In this document: piece by piece, positions 12,801 to 25,300 of the stretch | Position numbering within the stretch: the first letter of the stretch is position 1 | Layout: each line of letters begins with the position of its first letter | Source of the DNA: Halichondria panicea | Taxonomy: Eukaryota > Porifera > Demospongiae > Suberitida > Halichondriidae | Assembly: GCF_963675165.1 (NCBI RefSeq) | Contig: NC_087380.1 | Coordinates: forward strand, 5,650,071-5,714,070 | DNA length: 64,000 nt | Direction of reading: 5' to 3' | Program-made: the position numbers and the translations under genes | Notes under the pieces: model-generated | The model's database searches: none | Seen by the model: only the letters and a program-made list of their open reading frames with translations | What the model was told of the DNA's origin: nothing

Positions 12801-15800
12801 GCACACAGGAATGGAGCTGACATTCTCTCAGTGACATCAACATCATCAGGATCCATTGTGAACTCAGGAACAACTGGGAAGTCACAAAACAATGACGATG
12901 TAAACTTAAATGCACATACATACAAGTTTTATTACAGTGCATGTACAATGTTAAGTATACTGCCATTAATGGACTATACTTACTTTGCACAACTAGCTCA
13001 AACTCTCTTGTTGTATTCCCGACATCATTCTCAGCCAAGCACTGATACTGACCAGAGTCCTCGTCTTGTGTGATTGAGATTGCTAGCTGTGAGGTAACTA
13101 GGAAACCAGTACCCCTGCCATCAGGTAGCTCATAGTTATCATCAACTTGAGATTGAGAGATGGAAAAGCGAGTATCGTCAATATTGGTAGCTGATCCATT
13201 CTGACCAACTCTGAGCCAACTGATAGTTGGTGCTGGAATACCACTAGCAGAGCAGTTAAATGTGACTGAATCGCTTTCATTCACAATGTAAGTGAAATTG
13301 ATCACAGGAGTGAGGATCCGAGGTAGATCTGTATAAAATTTAGCAGTGTATTTTAGCCCATTAAAAGACATGCACACCTACCATTAACAGTTAGCTGTGC
13401 CATCTCTGTAGCTGATCCAAGCAAGTTAGAGGCAACACAGATGTACACTCCCGACCTGACTGGCAGAGTCTCGTTGAATGTGAGATTGCTCACGATAGTA
13501 CGATTTATAGGAGCGTTACTAATCTGTGCATTGGAGTCTGTAGTGACATCGACCTCAGTCCCATTGTCCACCCTGAGCCAGGAGATAGTTGGTCTGGGAA
13601 CACCGTCAGCAGTGCAGGAGAACAGGGCAGGATCAGGAGAGACCACACTGACATCCATAGGAGAGACCGTGATGGATGGAGCAACTGGAGTGAGGAGTGA
13701 TTACATACTAACTCACAATCAAATGCATATACCGGTATGTGAGATAATACACGTTGTGAGACTACGTATAGGCACAACGTACACGATGGAGTGTGAGTAC
13801 TTGTACACCACACGAACACACTACATATAAACAATGTTTGTATACATGCATGAGTAACCGTGTAGAAAAATGATAATTGCATAGACATTAAACACTCAAT
13901 AATTATAACCACTTACCATTTTAATACTTACTAAAATACAATCACAGCTGCTTTTGTTTTAATGTATGTGCAAGTTAGCATAATTATACCAATATTAATA
14001 TTAACGCACACTAGTTCATTATAACATGTACACGTGTTTGGGCATTTGTACACATGCATGAACCTGCATATAAGCACATGACATTCTGTAAGAATGTTCG
14101 TATTAATGGCCGTGCTGATAAAAAAAACAACAGTTAACTCAGCATCAATAAATACCGTATAGCGGGTAATTTTCGTTGTTTTCGTGGGCAAGCTGACCTC
14201 AACGATTTTTTAACGTAGGCGTTGCTTACCGGAACATAGGAATGCAGTACAGGCAACAAGACTAAACGAAAATTTTATTCACGAAACCATCGTTTCTCAG
14301 GTTGAACGACATCACGAAAATTACCTGCTATACGATACTCTTTATATACCACTCACCATTCACCACGACCTCAATAGGAACTTCATCCAATCTTGTCTCG
14401 TTCAGTTCTTCCACAGTATTCACGGCTCGGCAGATCTGCTCGTCACTACTGTCCCCATCCATAGCATTGATAAGAGTGAGTGAAGCAGTCACTAGAAACG
14501 TTGTATTGGGTAACAGCTCAGCTGGTTGGGTCTCTACGATAAATCGAGGTGGTCCAAGTAGTTGGTCTCCATTGAAGAAGGAGATGGAGGGAGGAGGTAG
14601 CCCAATGGCCACACATGTAAAGGTGATGTTTTCTGTCTCATTGACTCGGAAAATTTCTCCACTCATTGGAGAGACAATTTGAGCTCCAACTGTATCAAGG
14701 GGAGAAAACGCAAAAATACGTTTGCAATTAAAATATCATATACAATGAGGACTACAGTGTCGTATGGACAAATTGCATGTACATATACATTTCCAATTAC
14801 ATAAGCTTACAAAATATCACAACTTCAGCTGGACGACTGACAGCCTCTCCAAAGTTGTTGTTTGCCCTACAGCTCCATTTTCCAGTGTCCAGTTCATCAG
14901 TTACTAGGATTGTTAGATTACTGGTTACATTGAGTCCATTAGCTGTCTCTGTGAGGTCAATATTGTCCATGGGTAGGGAAAACTCAGTCTCTTCTCCCGT
15001 GGGAGACGTCCTTGTCCAGACAATGGTTGGCCGAGGGTAGCCTTCAGCTGTGCAGGTCAGTGTGAGTGGGATGGGGGCAAATACAGACACTGGAACAGGG
15101 TCCTCAAGAATTGTGGGGGAAACTGTACAGGAGAGAGAATGCATGTACTGTGTGTCCATCCAACTAATAAAAAATTGCTATACGAGCAACAGACATCATT
15201 CATAAATGGTAACTTACAATTCACAGTCAGATTGTAGCTCTGAGAGTCGTTGGATGGTACACCCAGTATAGTGTTAGAGGCCTCACATCTGAACACACCA
15301 AAGTCAGTTCTGTCTACTTGTGTGATATTGAGCAGAGAAGTTACGTCAATAAAACCAGTAGTCACATTCGACATTTCAGTTGAAGAAATTTGAAGCCTGC
15401 CATCAGCAATGTCAACAACTTCACTTCCCCTATACCATATAAACACAGGTGCTGGGGATCCACGAGCAGTACATGTCAGGGTCGTTTGATTTCCCTCGGA
15501 CACGATTAGGTCAACCAAATCAGTGGGGAATATGTTGTTAGCAGGGGCTGTAGTAAAAGTGGTAATTAATGCAATCATACCCTATGTACTAAACTCAGAT
15601 TGAGCCTATAAATTATTATTTGAAACATGCATAATTATGGTGTTTCTAGACAAAAGACATCACAATAGGAAAAGTACAATACTATCTTCACTCACCAGTG
15701 ACAGTGACATTAAAGGTGACGGTGTCCATCCCAGCAGGATTGACGGCTGTCACAGAATACAGGCCACTCTCACTGGGTAGCTGAACAGGGTCTAGAGTGA

Positions 15801-18495
15801 GTGCAGTGGTGGCTGGTGGAGAGGTAGTGCTGGTGTTTGTGATGGTGAAGACTCCTGTTCTCCCAGTGACGGCTGTAGCTGGAACACCATCAATGAACCA
15901 GATGATCTCAGTCAGTGGAAGGTTGAAGTCAGTGATGGTTACAGTCAAGGTGAGAGTAGAACCAGCTACAAATTCGATGTCAGCATTATCAGCAAGAAAG
16001 GTGGGACCAACTGTGCAGAAAGAGGTCGTTACTACAGTGATTACTAACAATAACACAGAACTAACCAGCTTGAATGATAATAATGGAAGAAGAGTTCATT
16101 CCAAAACGACTAGTTGCATTACATCGGTACATCCCATAGTTATCAGTACTTGCTATTAAACTGAAGTTTCCACCAGTTGTGTCATTCCCAGTGTAAACTA
16201 CTTCTACAGTACTGGCTACATCAAACCGCTCCCAAACAATTTCTATAGGAGTGTCTCCAGTTACAACACAAAGAAGTTCCACAGTGGTGTTTAGTATCAC
16301 AGGGTCCAGCTGAATGGTGGTCACAACAGGGGGATCTGCATGGTTGAGAGATATGAGTGCAGTTAGGTATACGTAGTTAGATTTCATACCTCCCAGCTCT
16401 ATTGTCACAGTATTACTGGTCCCAGTTCCAGCATCATTGGTGACATCACAGCGATAGGTACCAACATCGGTCATCTGAATATCAGTCAAAATACGGATTA
16501 GTCCAGTTGTTGTACTGCCCGTGCCAGTGTTAGTAATGTTGTACATGTAATTAGAGGGATTTCCCCTAAGTACGAAGCAGGTGATGATGACATCGTTTCC
16601 AATGTTAACAAGAGTATCAGTAGTATTGATCTCTACTTCGGGAATAACTGCAACAATATTTTCACGAATGGTGGAGAATAATTATAATACAATGGTGTAA
16701 CCCACCATTAACTTGTACATTGATGAAGGCACTGCTGCTGGCGACAGTGAGGTCATCAGAGTTGGTTCCAATACAAGCGTACACTCCATCATGATCAGGG
16801 TATGTGGCACTCACAATATGGAGGGATGACTCAATGTTACCAGGAGTTAGGTCAACACCTCTGTTTCCAATAGTTCCAGTCAGTGTAGCTACAAATGGTG
16901 CCTCTGTATCTGTCTGCTCAAAGTCAGTGGTCTGGTTGTTGAACTCCCATGTGATACTAGGAACGGGAGCTCCCACTGATCCACAAGAGATGTCTGCACT
17001 GCCTCCCTCGGGGATCATAGCAGTAGAGATATTGAGAGATGTTGTGATTGCATCGACTGTTAAATAAGAAATGCATTAATGAGTTCGTTCATGGTGGTAT
17101 TAATGCTATACCTGGTGCAATGACTCCAAAATCAACACCACCAGTTGGTATAAAGGTATGAGTTTGAGTTGTTCCAGACTTGAATTGAGGCTGAACAATA
17201 TAGAACCCCTCATCCTCAGCAGTGGTGTTGTCTCGTACAAATGTCTCAAAATAGTTGGGAAACTCTTGAGGACGCATTTCACCAGGTATGAAAGTGTTTA
17301 TAGCCACTTTGCGCCAGAACATCACTTCATACTCTCCTGACATCCTCACTTCAATGACCAGCTTCTCGGGAGGCCGTAAAATAATGACCTCAGGAGAGAC
17401 TCTCTCAATACGAATGGTAGTACCTGAAATTACTCAACATCTCATGTTTGTTTTATATTCAATTTACAGCACATTTCATACCTGTATCCAATTGATAAGG
17501 TATTGATGTGATGACCTCCCCACCATCACTGCCGTCAGTGAAGACACACTGGTACACTCCTGCATCAGACAGTCCAAAGTTAGTGATAGTCAGAGAACTG
17601 GTCATTTTTCCATTGACCACTGTGGTCGAGGTGATGGTGATCCGTGAGTGAGTGTCATCCACAACTTGTCCGCTCCTCACCCACACCACAGACGGGGCGG
17701 GGTAGTCCATCACTCCATCACCTTGATGTCCAGCAGTGCATGTCAGTAGAGAACCATCGACAGTGCCACCAAGAGCTATCCCAGTGCGGTTGTCATTGAG
17801 GCTGGCGCTGAGGTCAACAGGTTCATTGAAATAGGGCTGATCAGTCAACATTAATGTCCCATCAGCAGTGGAGGGCACAGCTGTAGAAGGAAAACAAATA
17901 ACAGGTTGTATATATATATAGTAGACTCTAATAGTTCATGCACACCTGTTAGCGTGATAGCCGTTCCATTGCCAGAAGTAGCTCCACTAATAGCAGTGCA
18001 TTGGTAGACTCCATTATCAGATTCTCTGAAGTTGTCAACAGTGAGCAGAGATGTGGAGTCATCAGTAAGTAATGATGCTGAACGCTCAGGGTGATTATCT
18101 TCCCTGATACGAATGTGAGGTGGATCGTTCAACAGAGAGCTTCTATTGAGAGTCCATGTGAAGGTGACAGCGGTGTCATCCTCTACAGTACAGTAGATCT
18201 GGATCACTGATCTTTCAACTACTCTGCCACTAGAGGAGACGAGGGCTTCAGGTCCAGTGAGGACTGTCAACTGAGCCGAGATAATAGCTGTGAGGTGAAC
18301 CATTAACGGCAATTAATTATTATCACCAGTAAGATACACTGTATGCAAATAAGATTGTGTATTGTAAAAAGCATAGACTATCCATGCATGCAACTAGAAT
18401 TAATTTTATAATTATAGGACTACACTGCATGCATGCTATATTATAATACCTATGAAGCATCCTTGTATGAATATACCAATATTCCATATAGACAT
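6864..18495 (-). CDS. receptor A: 18-Ig, 3-FN3 single-pass membrane receptor
   Basis: A 28-exon gene of about 2,786 aa, all frames open. Exons, 5' to 3': signal 18495-18450 (MSIWNIGIFIQGCFI); Ig1-2 18287-17946, 17880-17482; Ig-like X 17423-17112; Ig3-18 17056-16706, 16647-16390, 16335-16066, 16010-15696, 15547-15218, 15122-14811, 14689-14357, 13684-13382, 13328-12984, 12873-12562, 12486-12157, 11996-11688, 11543-11190, 11136-10768, 10698-10393, 10149-9700; FN3 9541-9212, 9044-8941 plus 8893-8680, 8555-8098; membrane-proximal 7945-7852, 7798-7737; membrane exon 7686-7208 (VGGAIGAVIFLFFFCII); tail 7137-6864. Most Ig exons show paired Cys, Trp and DxGxYxC; X, Ig6 and Ig16 lack the cysteines. The tail has YEIL, YDVV, YITM and YSVT and a PPPP run, but no kinase. 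Role inferred: cell-surface recognition or adhesion with phosphotyrosine signalling. Confidence 0.88.
14155..14335. mobile_element. TA-flanked MITE in receptor A intron
   Basis: Terminal inverted repeats read CCGTATAGCGGGTAATTTTC on the left and GAAAATTACCTGCTATACGA on the right, with TA on both sides. The tips match the element at 25218-25375, so both belong to one family. It lies in the intron between Ig9 and Ig10 and does not touch exons. A TA target suggests mobilisation by a Tc1/mariner-type transposase (inference). Confidence 0.7.
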
Positions 18496-19019
18496 GGCAC
18501 AGCCTTGAGTAAAACCTTTTGCTTTATGACTATAGACAGTACCAAGAGTGCATGAATTCCTGACAGTATATGCACAAGTCATGTCATGTCATCGTAATTA
18601 ATAGCCTATGAATATAATTTTATATTGCACACTCCCACAGGAAATTCTTAATACTATGTATGTCATACTGTCATCAATCAATCCATGATCAGGAAAGCTA
18701 CACTGGCTGGGCTTAAAAAAAAACTGTTGACCTTTTTTTTAGTACAATTTTCTTCAAACTGCCCCCCTTTTCAAAATTATGTGTGTCTGAGGTGGTGACA
18801 CATTAACTTGTTTATACCAAATAATAAATAGTAAAATAATAGTAGCGATATAATTATAGATCTAGTCAACATGAATTTTCAACAGTCACAATTCACAAAA
18901 AGTATGCCACATAAAAATCTAAAGGAAACACACAAACATGAGATCACTGAACAATAGACGCTAAACTTATAAGTTTGAGTGGAAAAATTTGAATAACAAA
19001 AATATGATTTATAAGCTAA
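18496..19019. promoter_or_regulatory. 5' flank of receptor A
   Basis: AT-rich sequence upstream of the signal exon. The strip next to the start, with CATCCTTGTATGAATA inside the exon and the following TATAGACA piece, is shared with receptors B (about 35940-36020) and C (about 50860-50910), so the promoter was probably duplicated with the gene. No TATA element or factor site could be assigned with confidence. Confidence 0.35.
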
Positions 19020-20330
19020 CTATACTGGCCTGGGGACGAGCATAGTGACACTGTGGGCGGAGTTCACTGCCTGTGCTGAGTGGGAGGGGTGCTCAAACGG
19101 GATCAGCTGCGGCTGAAACACATCCTCACTCGTGTCTCTTTCTAGTCGCCCCCTGCTTTTTTTGCAGCAGTTATGAAACCACACTGTTTGTACAACATGC
19201 ATGCTAATGGTTTAAGATGTACTTTGCATAGCATGAGCAAACAATGTAATTTCACAACACCGTACACAGTGCATAGATACACACCTCTTTTTAGCATTAA
19301 GCATTTTATCATGCTTGACAATTTATGATACTATAGGCTCCCTACCACTTTACCAAAGCTACCCGTGGTATATACTATAGTACTCGCTATACACACTTAT
19401 GAGACAAGCAGTGAACATGTCACCACAGGCCACTTTCTTTATAACGGTGGTCTTGGGTTCCCCAATCAGTCGTGGCTGAAACACCAGAGGACCACACCCC
19501 GCCCCCCTCGGCCCTTTGCTCTGGGTCATACTGAACCTTGTTGTTGCCAACGAGCCAAACACCAACTGAGAGGGAACACCCAATCACAACAACTGTTGAG
19601 CTTAAGATGATCCAGTGTGTTAGCTTGTTGGTCTATACAATTGTGCACATGTGTGTTGATGCATGGTTATAATGTTTATCTTTCACAATAAACACCATTA
19701 TTGTGAGCAACAAAAACAGGTCAACTACTTTATCTTCGTTTGAACAGAAATGTGAACTAACATTGACAGTAAATAAACATACAATGTCATATATGCACTG
19801 GAACAAACTGTTGCACCTCTGACAGCAGTATACCGCAGCTATATATACAATGTATATGATCAGCTACCCTGCTGTTGCAAAATTATAATAAGATAGGGAA
19901 AGGTTTTGCTACGCATGCAGTAATAAACATAATACACACTGTACACCAAAATTCTAGTATATGCTCACCAGTTATTTCCGGGAGAGCAACTATCGACAAT
20001 ATTAATGGTACCTGCATGCGCTCTACAGCAGTGTAAACTAATGCATTGTGCAGTAAAGGTTGATAGTATAGTATAATATCATCACAGTCGTGTAGATTGA
20101 GTTCATGCATGCGAGTGATGCTTTAATGAATTGTGACAACTGCATGTGTAAGACCGTGTGAGGCTGGATGGTTAGTCTTACCAAGTTATGATCGTTTATT
20201 GTCCGGAGATGAGATACCAAAGTTTCCAGCCTTACAATTTCCCATCCTTCTCAATCTTGAGGACACTCCTGGCTCGGTTCATCATCGTTTTGGGTCTGAA
20301 ATCGCCACATGCATAAAGGATGTCTATTAA
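19020..20330 (-). pseudogene. NEK8 pseudogene 1 (heavily deleted)
   Basis: Pieces of the NEK8-type gene in the original order. The last RCC1 exon is at 19020-19155, joined directly to sequence like intron 10 (about 19165-19260). There is an exon 9-like piece at about 19390-19575 and a kinase exon 4-like piece at 20200-20330, with CTTGAGGACACTCCTGGCTC as in the intact gene at about 59720. Exons 10-16, 5-8 and 1-3 are missing or unrecognisable. The remnants are the 3' part of an ancestral receptor plus NEK8 unit. Confidence 0.8.
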
Positions 20331-20483
20331 GTGGACATAATTATAATTAATGGGAATTGAATGCATGACATACTATGTGAGAGAGGGGTTATGGCTTATG
20401 ATATCATAAATATTATGTTAATAGTATAGCTAATAAGATTACGGTCAAATGTGTGATTAAAGGGGCCGTATGTTAACTCTCTA

Positions 20484-20782
20484 CAGTAGAACCTCGATTA
20501 TCCGGACACCTTGGTTCCAGAAGCAGGCCGGATAAGTGAATATGCCGGATAATTGAATAGATAAACCACGCCTTGATCCACCCACTTTATTGATAAACAG
20601 CAGTGCCGCATGGTTGTCTGCGCATGTGCATAAGATAAGCAGGTATGTCTCTATGGTAACAGCTGTAACGCGCATGCGCATTTTAGGGACACACCCATTT
20701 TCTGAATTATTAAAAAAAAAACTGCCAAGCCGGATAATCGAGGTTCCGGATAATCGAGGGCCGGATAATCGAGGTTCTACTG
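20484..20782. mobile_element. pogo/Tigger-like MITE (299 bp)
   Basis: The ends are CAGTAGAACCTCGATTATCC and GGATAATCGAGGTTCTACTG, with further copies of GGATAATCGAGG near the right end. It is preceded by TA. Paralogous empty sites exist at about 22195 and 40150, reading AACTCTCTACAAAGG, so the insertion is precise and duplicated TA; the right-hand TA has since become CA. TIRs of this type are typical of pogo/Tigger elements. It has no transposase of its own. Confidence 0.85.
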
Positions 20783-21083
20783 CACAAAGGAACGGCTACG
20801 ATCGATGTAGCTACTGTTTAGGGGCACAGATCAGAAACAGAAAACAAAGAGATGTATACTTGAAATCGTCAAATTACGCGGCAGCAATCATAAACTTAAC
20901 AGCACAACATAACACATTATCGTATAATCAAGGGCTTATAAAAGAAGAGAGGGATGCAACTCCACTATCAGTACATGTAGCTAGCAGAGTTCAAACGTGG
21001 GCGGAGGAATGTGTGCATTTGCATAAAGTGCTAAAAATAGAAATTTATATTTTTAGCATTTCATGCACAGTCATGCACATTCG

Positions 21084-21445
21084 TCTACCAGTCACACTAT
21101 AAGCAGCACAGTCTGTGATCTCAAAATCTTTAATATCAGCATTAACTACATTTCTAGCTGGAAACTCAACAACGTCGTAAACATGTGGAGTAGAGAATGC
21201 TTGCTGAGTAGATTCATCTTGAAAGGTGTCCAGAGTTTCATATTCTTTGTCTTGTGTGTCAACATCGGCATTTACCGTACTCATCTCAATTGTTGGCCTG
21301 TGTAAGTGCACATTTCCAAATAAAAGCAGACATAAATCGAAATTTTTCAAACCTGTTTTTGGAAAAATTAAAGTTTCTTGCCCGTTTTTTGTGAATTCTG
21401 ATGTAGATCATGACAATCATGATTGTGCAAATAACAATCAGCAAT
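21084..21445 (-). pseudogene. relic of a fourth tandem receptor (tail and part of membrane exon)
   Basis: The tail exon is recognisable from about 21297 down to 21084 (EYETLD, HVYDVVEFPARN, AYSVTGRR), closely matching receptors B and C. The stop codon after the last residues is lost. The start of the membrane exon (21351-21441) follows and is then fused abruptly to sequence like the NEK8 intron found at 19740 and 39400. The rest of this receptor copy has been deleted. Confidence 0.85.
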
Positions 21446-21479
21446 TGAACATGAACAAATTAACTTCGTTTGAATAGAA

Positions 21480-22060
21480 ATGTGAACTAACATTGACGGT
21501 AGATAAACATACAATGTCATACACTTATATATACCATTCATGGAGCAAACTGTTGCACCCACAGCTGACAGCAGTATATACAGCAGCTATAATCAGCTAC
21601 CCTGCTGTTGCAAAACTATATAAGATTCTATAGGTTGCTACCATGCATGCAGTAATAAACATATTACACACACGCAATGTACACTAAATTATATGCTCAC
21701 CGGTTGTTTCCAGGAGAGCAACTGTCGACAATGGTACCTGCATGCGCTCTATAGCAGTGTATACATTGTCCAGTGAAAGGTTGAAAGTATAGTATAGTAT
21801 AATATCATCACAGTCATGTAGATCGAGTTCATGTATGTGAGTGATGCTTTAATGAATTGTGACAACTGCATGTGTAAGCCACTGTGTGAGGCTGAATAGT
21901 TAGTCTTACCAAGTTATAATTGTTCATTGTCCGGAGATTAGAACAATGGAGATGCCAACGTTTCCATCCTTCAATCTTGAGGACAGTCCTGGCTGAACCG
22001 GTTCATCACGATGTTTTAAGTCTGAAACCGCCATGCATAAAGGATGTCTCATTAAGTGGA
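21480..22060 (-). pseudogene. NEK8 pseudogene 2 (one kinase exon remnant)
   Basis: Intron-like sequence shared with 19740-19880 and 39400-39560 is followed by a decayed copy of kinase exon 4 at about 21935-22060 (ATCTTGAGGACAGTCCTGGC). No RCC1 exons are present. It lies just downstream of receptor B's stop, as the matching exon does downstream of receptor C. Confidence 0.7.
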
Positions 22061-22397
22061 CATAATTGAAACTGAATGACATGCATACAGTGCGAGAGAG
22101 GGGTTAAGGGTTATATATGATAATCACAAATATATGTTAATAGTATAGCTAATAACATTACAGTAAAATGTGTGATTAAAGGGGCCATATGTTAACTCTC
22201 TACAAAGGAATGGCTACGATTGATGTATAGCTACTGTTTTGGGACACAGATCAGAAACAGAAAACACAGGGAGGTATATTTGAAATCGTCAAATTACTTG
22301 GCAGCAATCATAAACTCAACAGCACAACACAACACATTATCATATAATTCTAACATGAAGTCTTTCATTGTTAATAGCTACACAACTGTAAAAATTA

Positions 22398-25300
22398 TTA
22401 ACGTCTACCAGTCACACTATAAGCAGCACAGTCTGTGATCTCAAAATCTTTAATATCACCATTAACTACATTTCTAGCTGGAAACTCAACAACATCGTAA
22501 ACATGTGGAGTAGAGGATGCTTGCTGAGTAGATTCATCTTGGAAAGTGTCCAGAGTTTCATATTCTTTGTCTTGTGTGTCAACATCGGCATTTACCGTAC
22601 TCATCTCAATTGTTGGCCTGTGTAAGTGCACATTTCCCAATAAAAGTACACATAAATCAACATTTCAAACCTGTTTTTGAAAAGATTAAAGCTTCTTGCC
22701 CGTTTTTTGTGAATCCTGATGTAGATCATGACAATCATGATTGTGCAAATAACGATCAGAAATATCACTGCACCAATTGCACCTCCAACAGCAGCTACTG
22801 GAAACTGTGTTGACGTGGGAGATATAGGTGTGGGGTTTATGCATTCTGGATCAGCAATTGAAGTTAGAATAACTTGACAAGTACTATCCACAGGAATCAA
22901 GACGAATTCAAAAGCCACGATTGCTCCATCAGCCAGCCAGTCTTCAATATAGTTTGCAATCTCAACCGCCGAAGCTGCTTGAGTTCCAATAACCTCAGCT
23001 CGGTACGTTACAGCATCTTCAGATTCGGGAAAGCAGCGAAATTTGGGATTCAAAATGTTAAGCACAGAAAATCCACAGTGGCATCTTTCGTTGACACTTA
23101 TAGAGAGGGTGTTGTTCAAAGCGTTCAGCTTTTGTTGACTATCCTCAGCCTATTAAATAATAACGAGTTTCTGTATAATGTACACATCCTAGCTATTACT
23201 ATAGTTCACTATTGGAATAAAATTTGACAATTTATGGCTTACCACCCATTGCTGACACCTGTCCACCCCAACAAGACGAAGCTGAATCAGCAATATCGAT
23301 GTAGCTGTACAATAAAAAAAAGTATTGAAAGCAGATGTCTAGGATAAAGAAATATACTTACGAATTTCGGAAGTAGATTGGACATATCCACTAGATGCAA
23401 AATGGACGTACTGTCTGTTGTCTGGATCAGTCTGTCTCACACCTCTGCGTCCCATCTAGGACGAGAACACTAAATGTACATGACTGATTGCTAAATTGCC
23501 CAGTTATATCTACGGGCCATAATTATAATAGACAGCCATTCAAACATAACTATAGCGTAGATAATCATACTCATTACTTATACTGTAAACACAATCTTGA
23601 TAGCTCACCTGATTTGAGCCAGATGCTGAGAATGCACGTACAAAGAAAGTGTAGCTTGTATCGAAACACAGCGGTCCATTAGTGTAACGATTAGGACGGT
23701 CATTCGGAGAATTCACGTCATCGTCCTTTTCCTGTCCAACCACAAACTTATCTCCTGTGAGGCCCTTATAGAGGTCACCACTCATCTCAGCAGTGACGTA
23801 AGCATATGGGGAAGAGGGTTTGCTATTGCAAGAAAGCTCAGCATAGGTTCCAAGATTTTGCTGGGGGAATTGAAGCTGTGAGTCTGAGTTTAGATCGTTT
23901 ATTGCTGTTCCTTCAGGAAGGAAGACAACGATGACTTGATAGTGAGTTATGAGAACCTTGTTTTCTGAGAACAAGGCAACACCAATGGTGACTGTTTGTG
24001 GGTCGTTTTTAATGATTTCCGCTTCAGAAACTGACGACGGCTCAACAACAGCAGGAGGCGGGGAAACTGGGGACAGAAGAAATAGCAGCTGAACAAATAC
24101 TTTAGAAGAATAAATATCTACCAGTAGCTTTAGACAAATAATTATGTTTAAAACTATAAGCCAAACAGAATATGAATGTAAGTTACCATTTAGTGTGTTC
24201 ACAGTACTGATATTTGGCATTCCATTGCCAGCTCCGTTGACTGGATACACTGACACTTTGTACATAGTGTTAGGAAAGAGACCCGTTAGAGTTGTTTCAA
24301 AATTGTTAGCAGCTGGAGAGTAAATATCTCCTACAGGTAATTGCACAGTATCTGTGTGATCACTGAAGCTTGCATCGTAATCTCTCATTCCGACAAATGA
24401 AACCTGCATGCATGGATGACAATAAATTAGGGATGCCAGATTACAAGCAATATATACCCCATAGTGAGTGATGACTCCATTTGGCATGTCTGGTTCTGTC
24501 CAGATCAGTGTGATAGTTGTCTCAGTGGGCTGAGCCGTCAATCCAGTAGATGGGGAAGAGGCTGTTTATTTGGAAGAGCAGAATTCTTTACTATTTTCGC
24601 TAGCAATGACTACATGCATGGTACATTTTTTACATACGTATATAGATAGGACCACTTCTATAATACAAGATAAATAATGTGCCACAACAACACACTTGGA
24701 CAAAAGAGAGAAATAGATTACTTAGTAAGATAGTATAATAATTATTATACCTATAAAACTAATTGTAGGGTTATCTACAGTAAATTTTATGAAATTAGCT
24801 AATCTATCTGGTATAGTCCTGTCTTACCGTCCTGATCAGACGTAACTACTGGAGACGGGTCACTCTGATTGCTGCAGCCAATGTCATTGCAGGCGTCCAC
24901 AGTGAAGGAGTAGTTGGTGTAGGGGAGAATGACCCCCTGCATTGATATATTGTACAAGAGCTCCCCTGCAGAGCTCATCAAGTCACTAGGAATGAGAGTA
25001 CTGATCTGAGTGAAACTGTCCGAGACATCCACAGAGCGTATGTACAAGGAGAAATTAGTCACTGGTCTGTTACCGTCAAAAGAGGGTGTCCAACTAAGAA
25101 CCACCCAGCGAGCACCAACATCAAGAGTGCTCACATTAATAGGGGAATCCGGAAGCTCTTTATATGGGAGAAAAATGAGACACTCATCAAAGTCATTATG
25201 TGATTATTATAACTATACCGTAGAGTGGGTTAATTTCGTTTGGTGCAGTTCAATATTTCGTATTCTATTCGTATAGCTCAGATTGGTTACGTAGAACCTA

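Noticed and set aside
9334..18312. Many plus-strand open frames of 60-140 codons opposite receptor A (for example 11243-11671, 12513-13073, 14302-14682)
   Set aside because: They mirror Ig exons on the minus strand, lack domains or splice signals, and recur only because the exons are duplicated.
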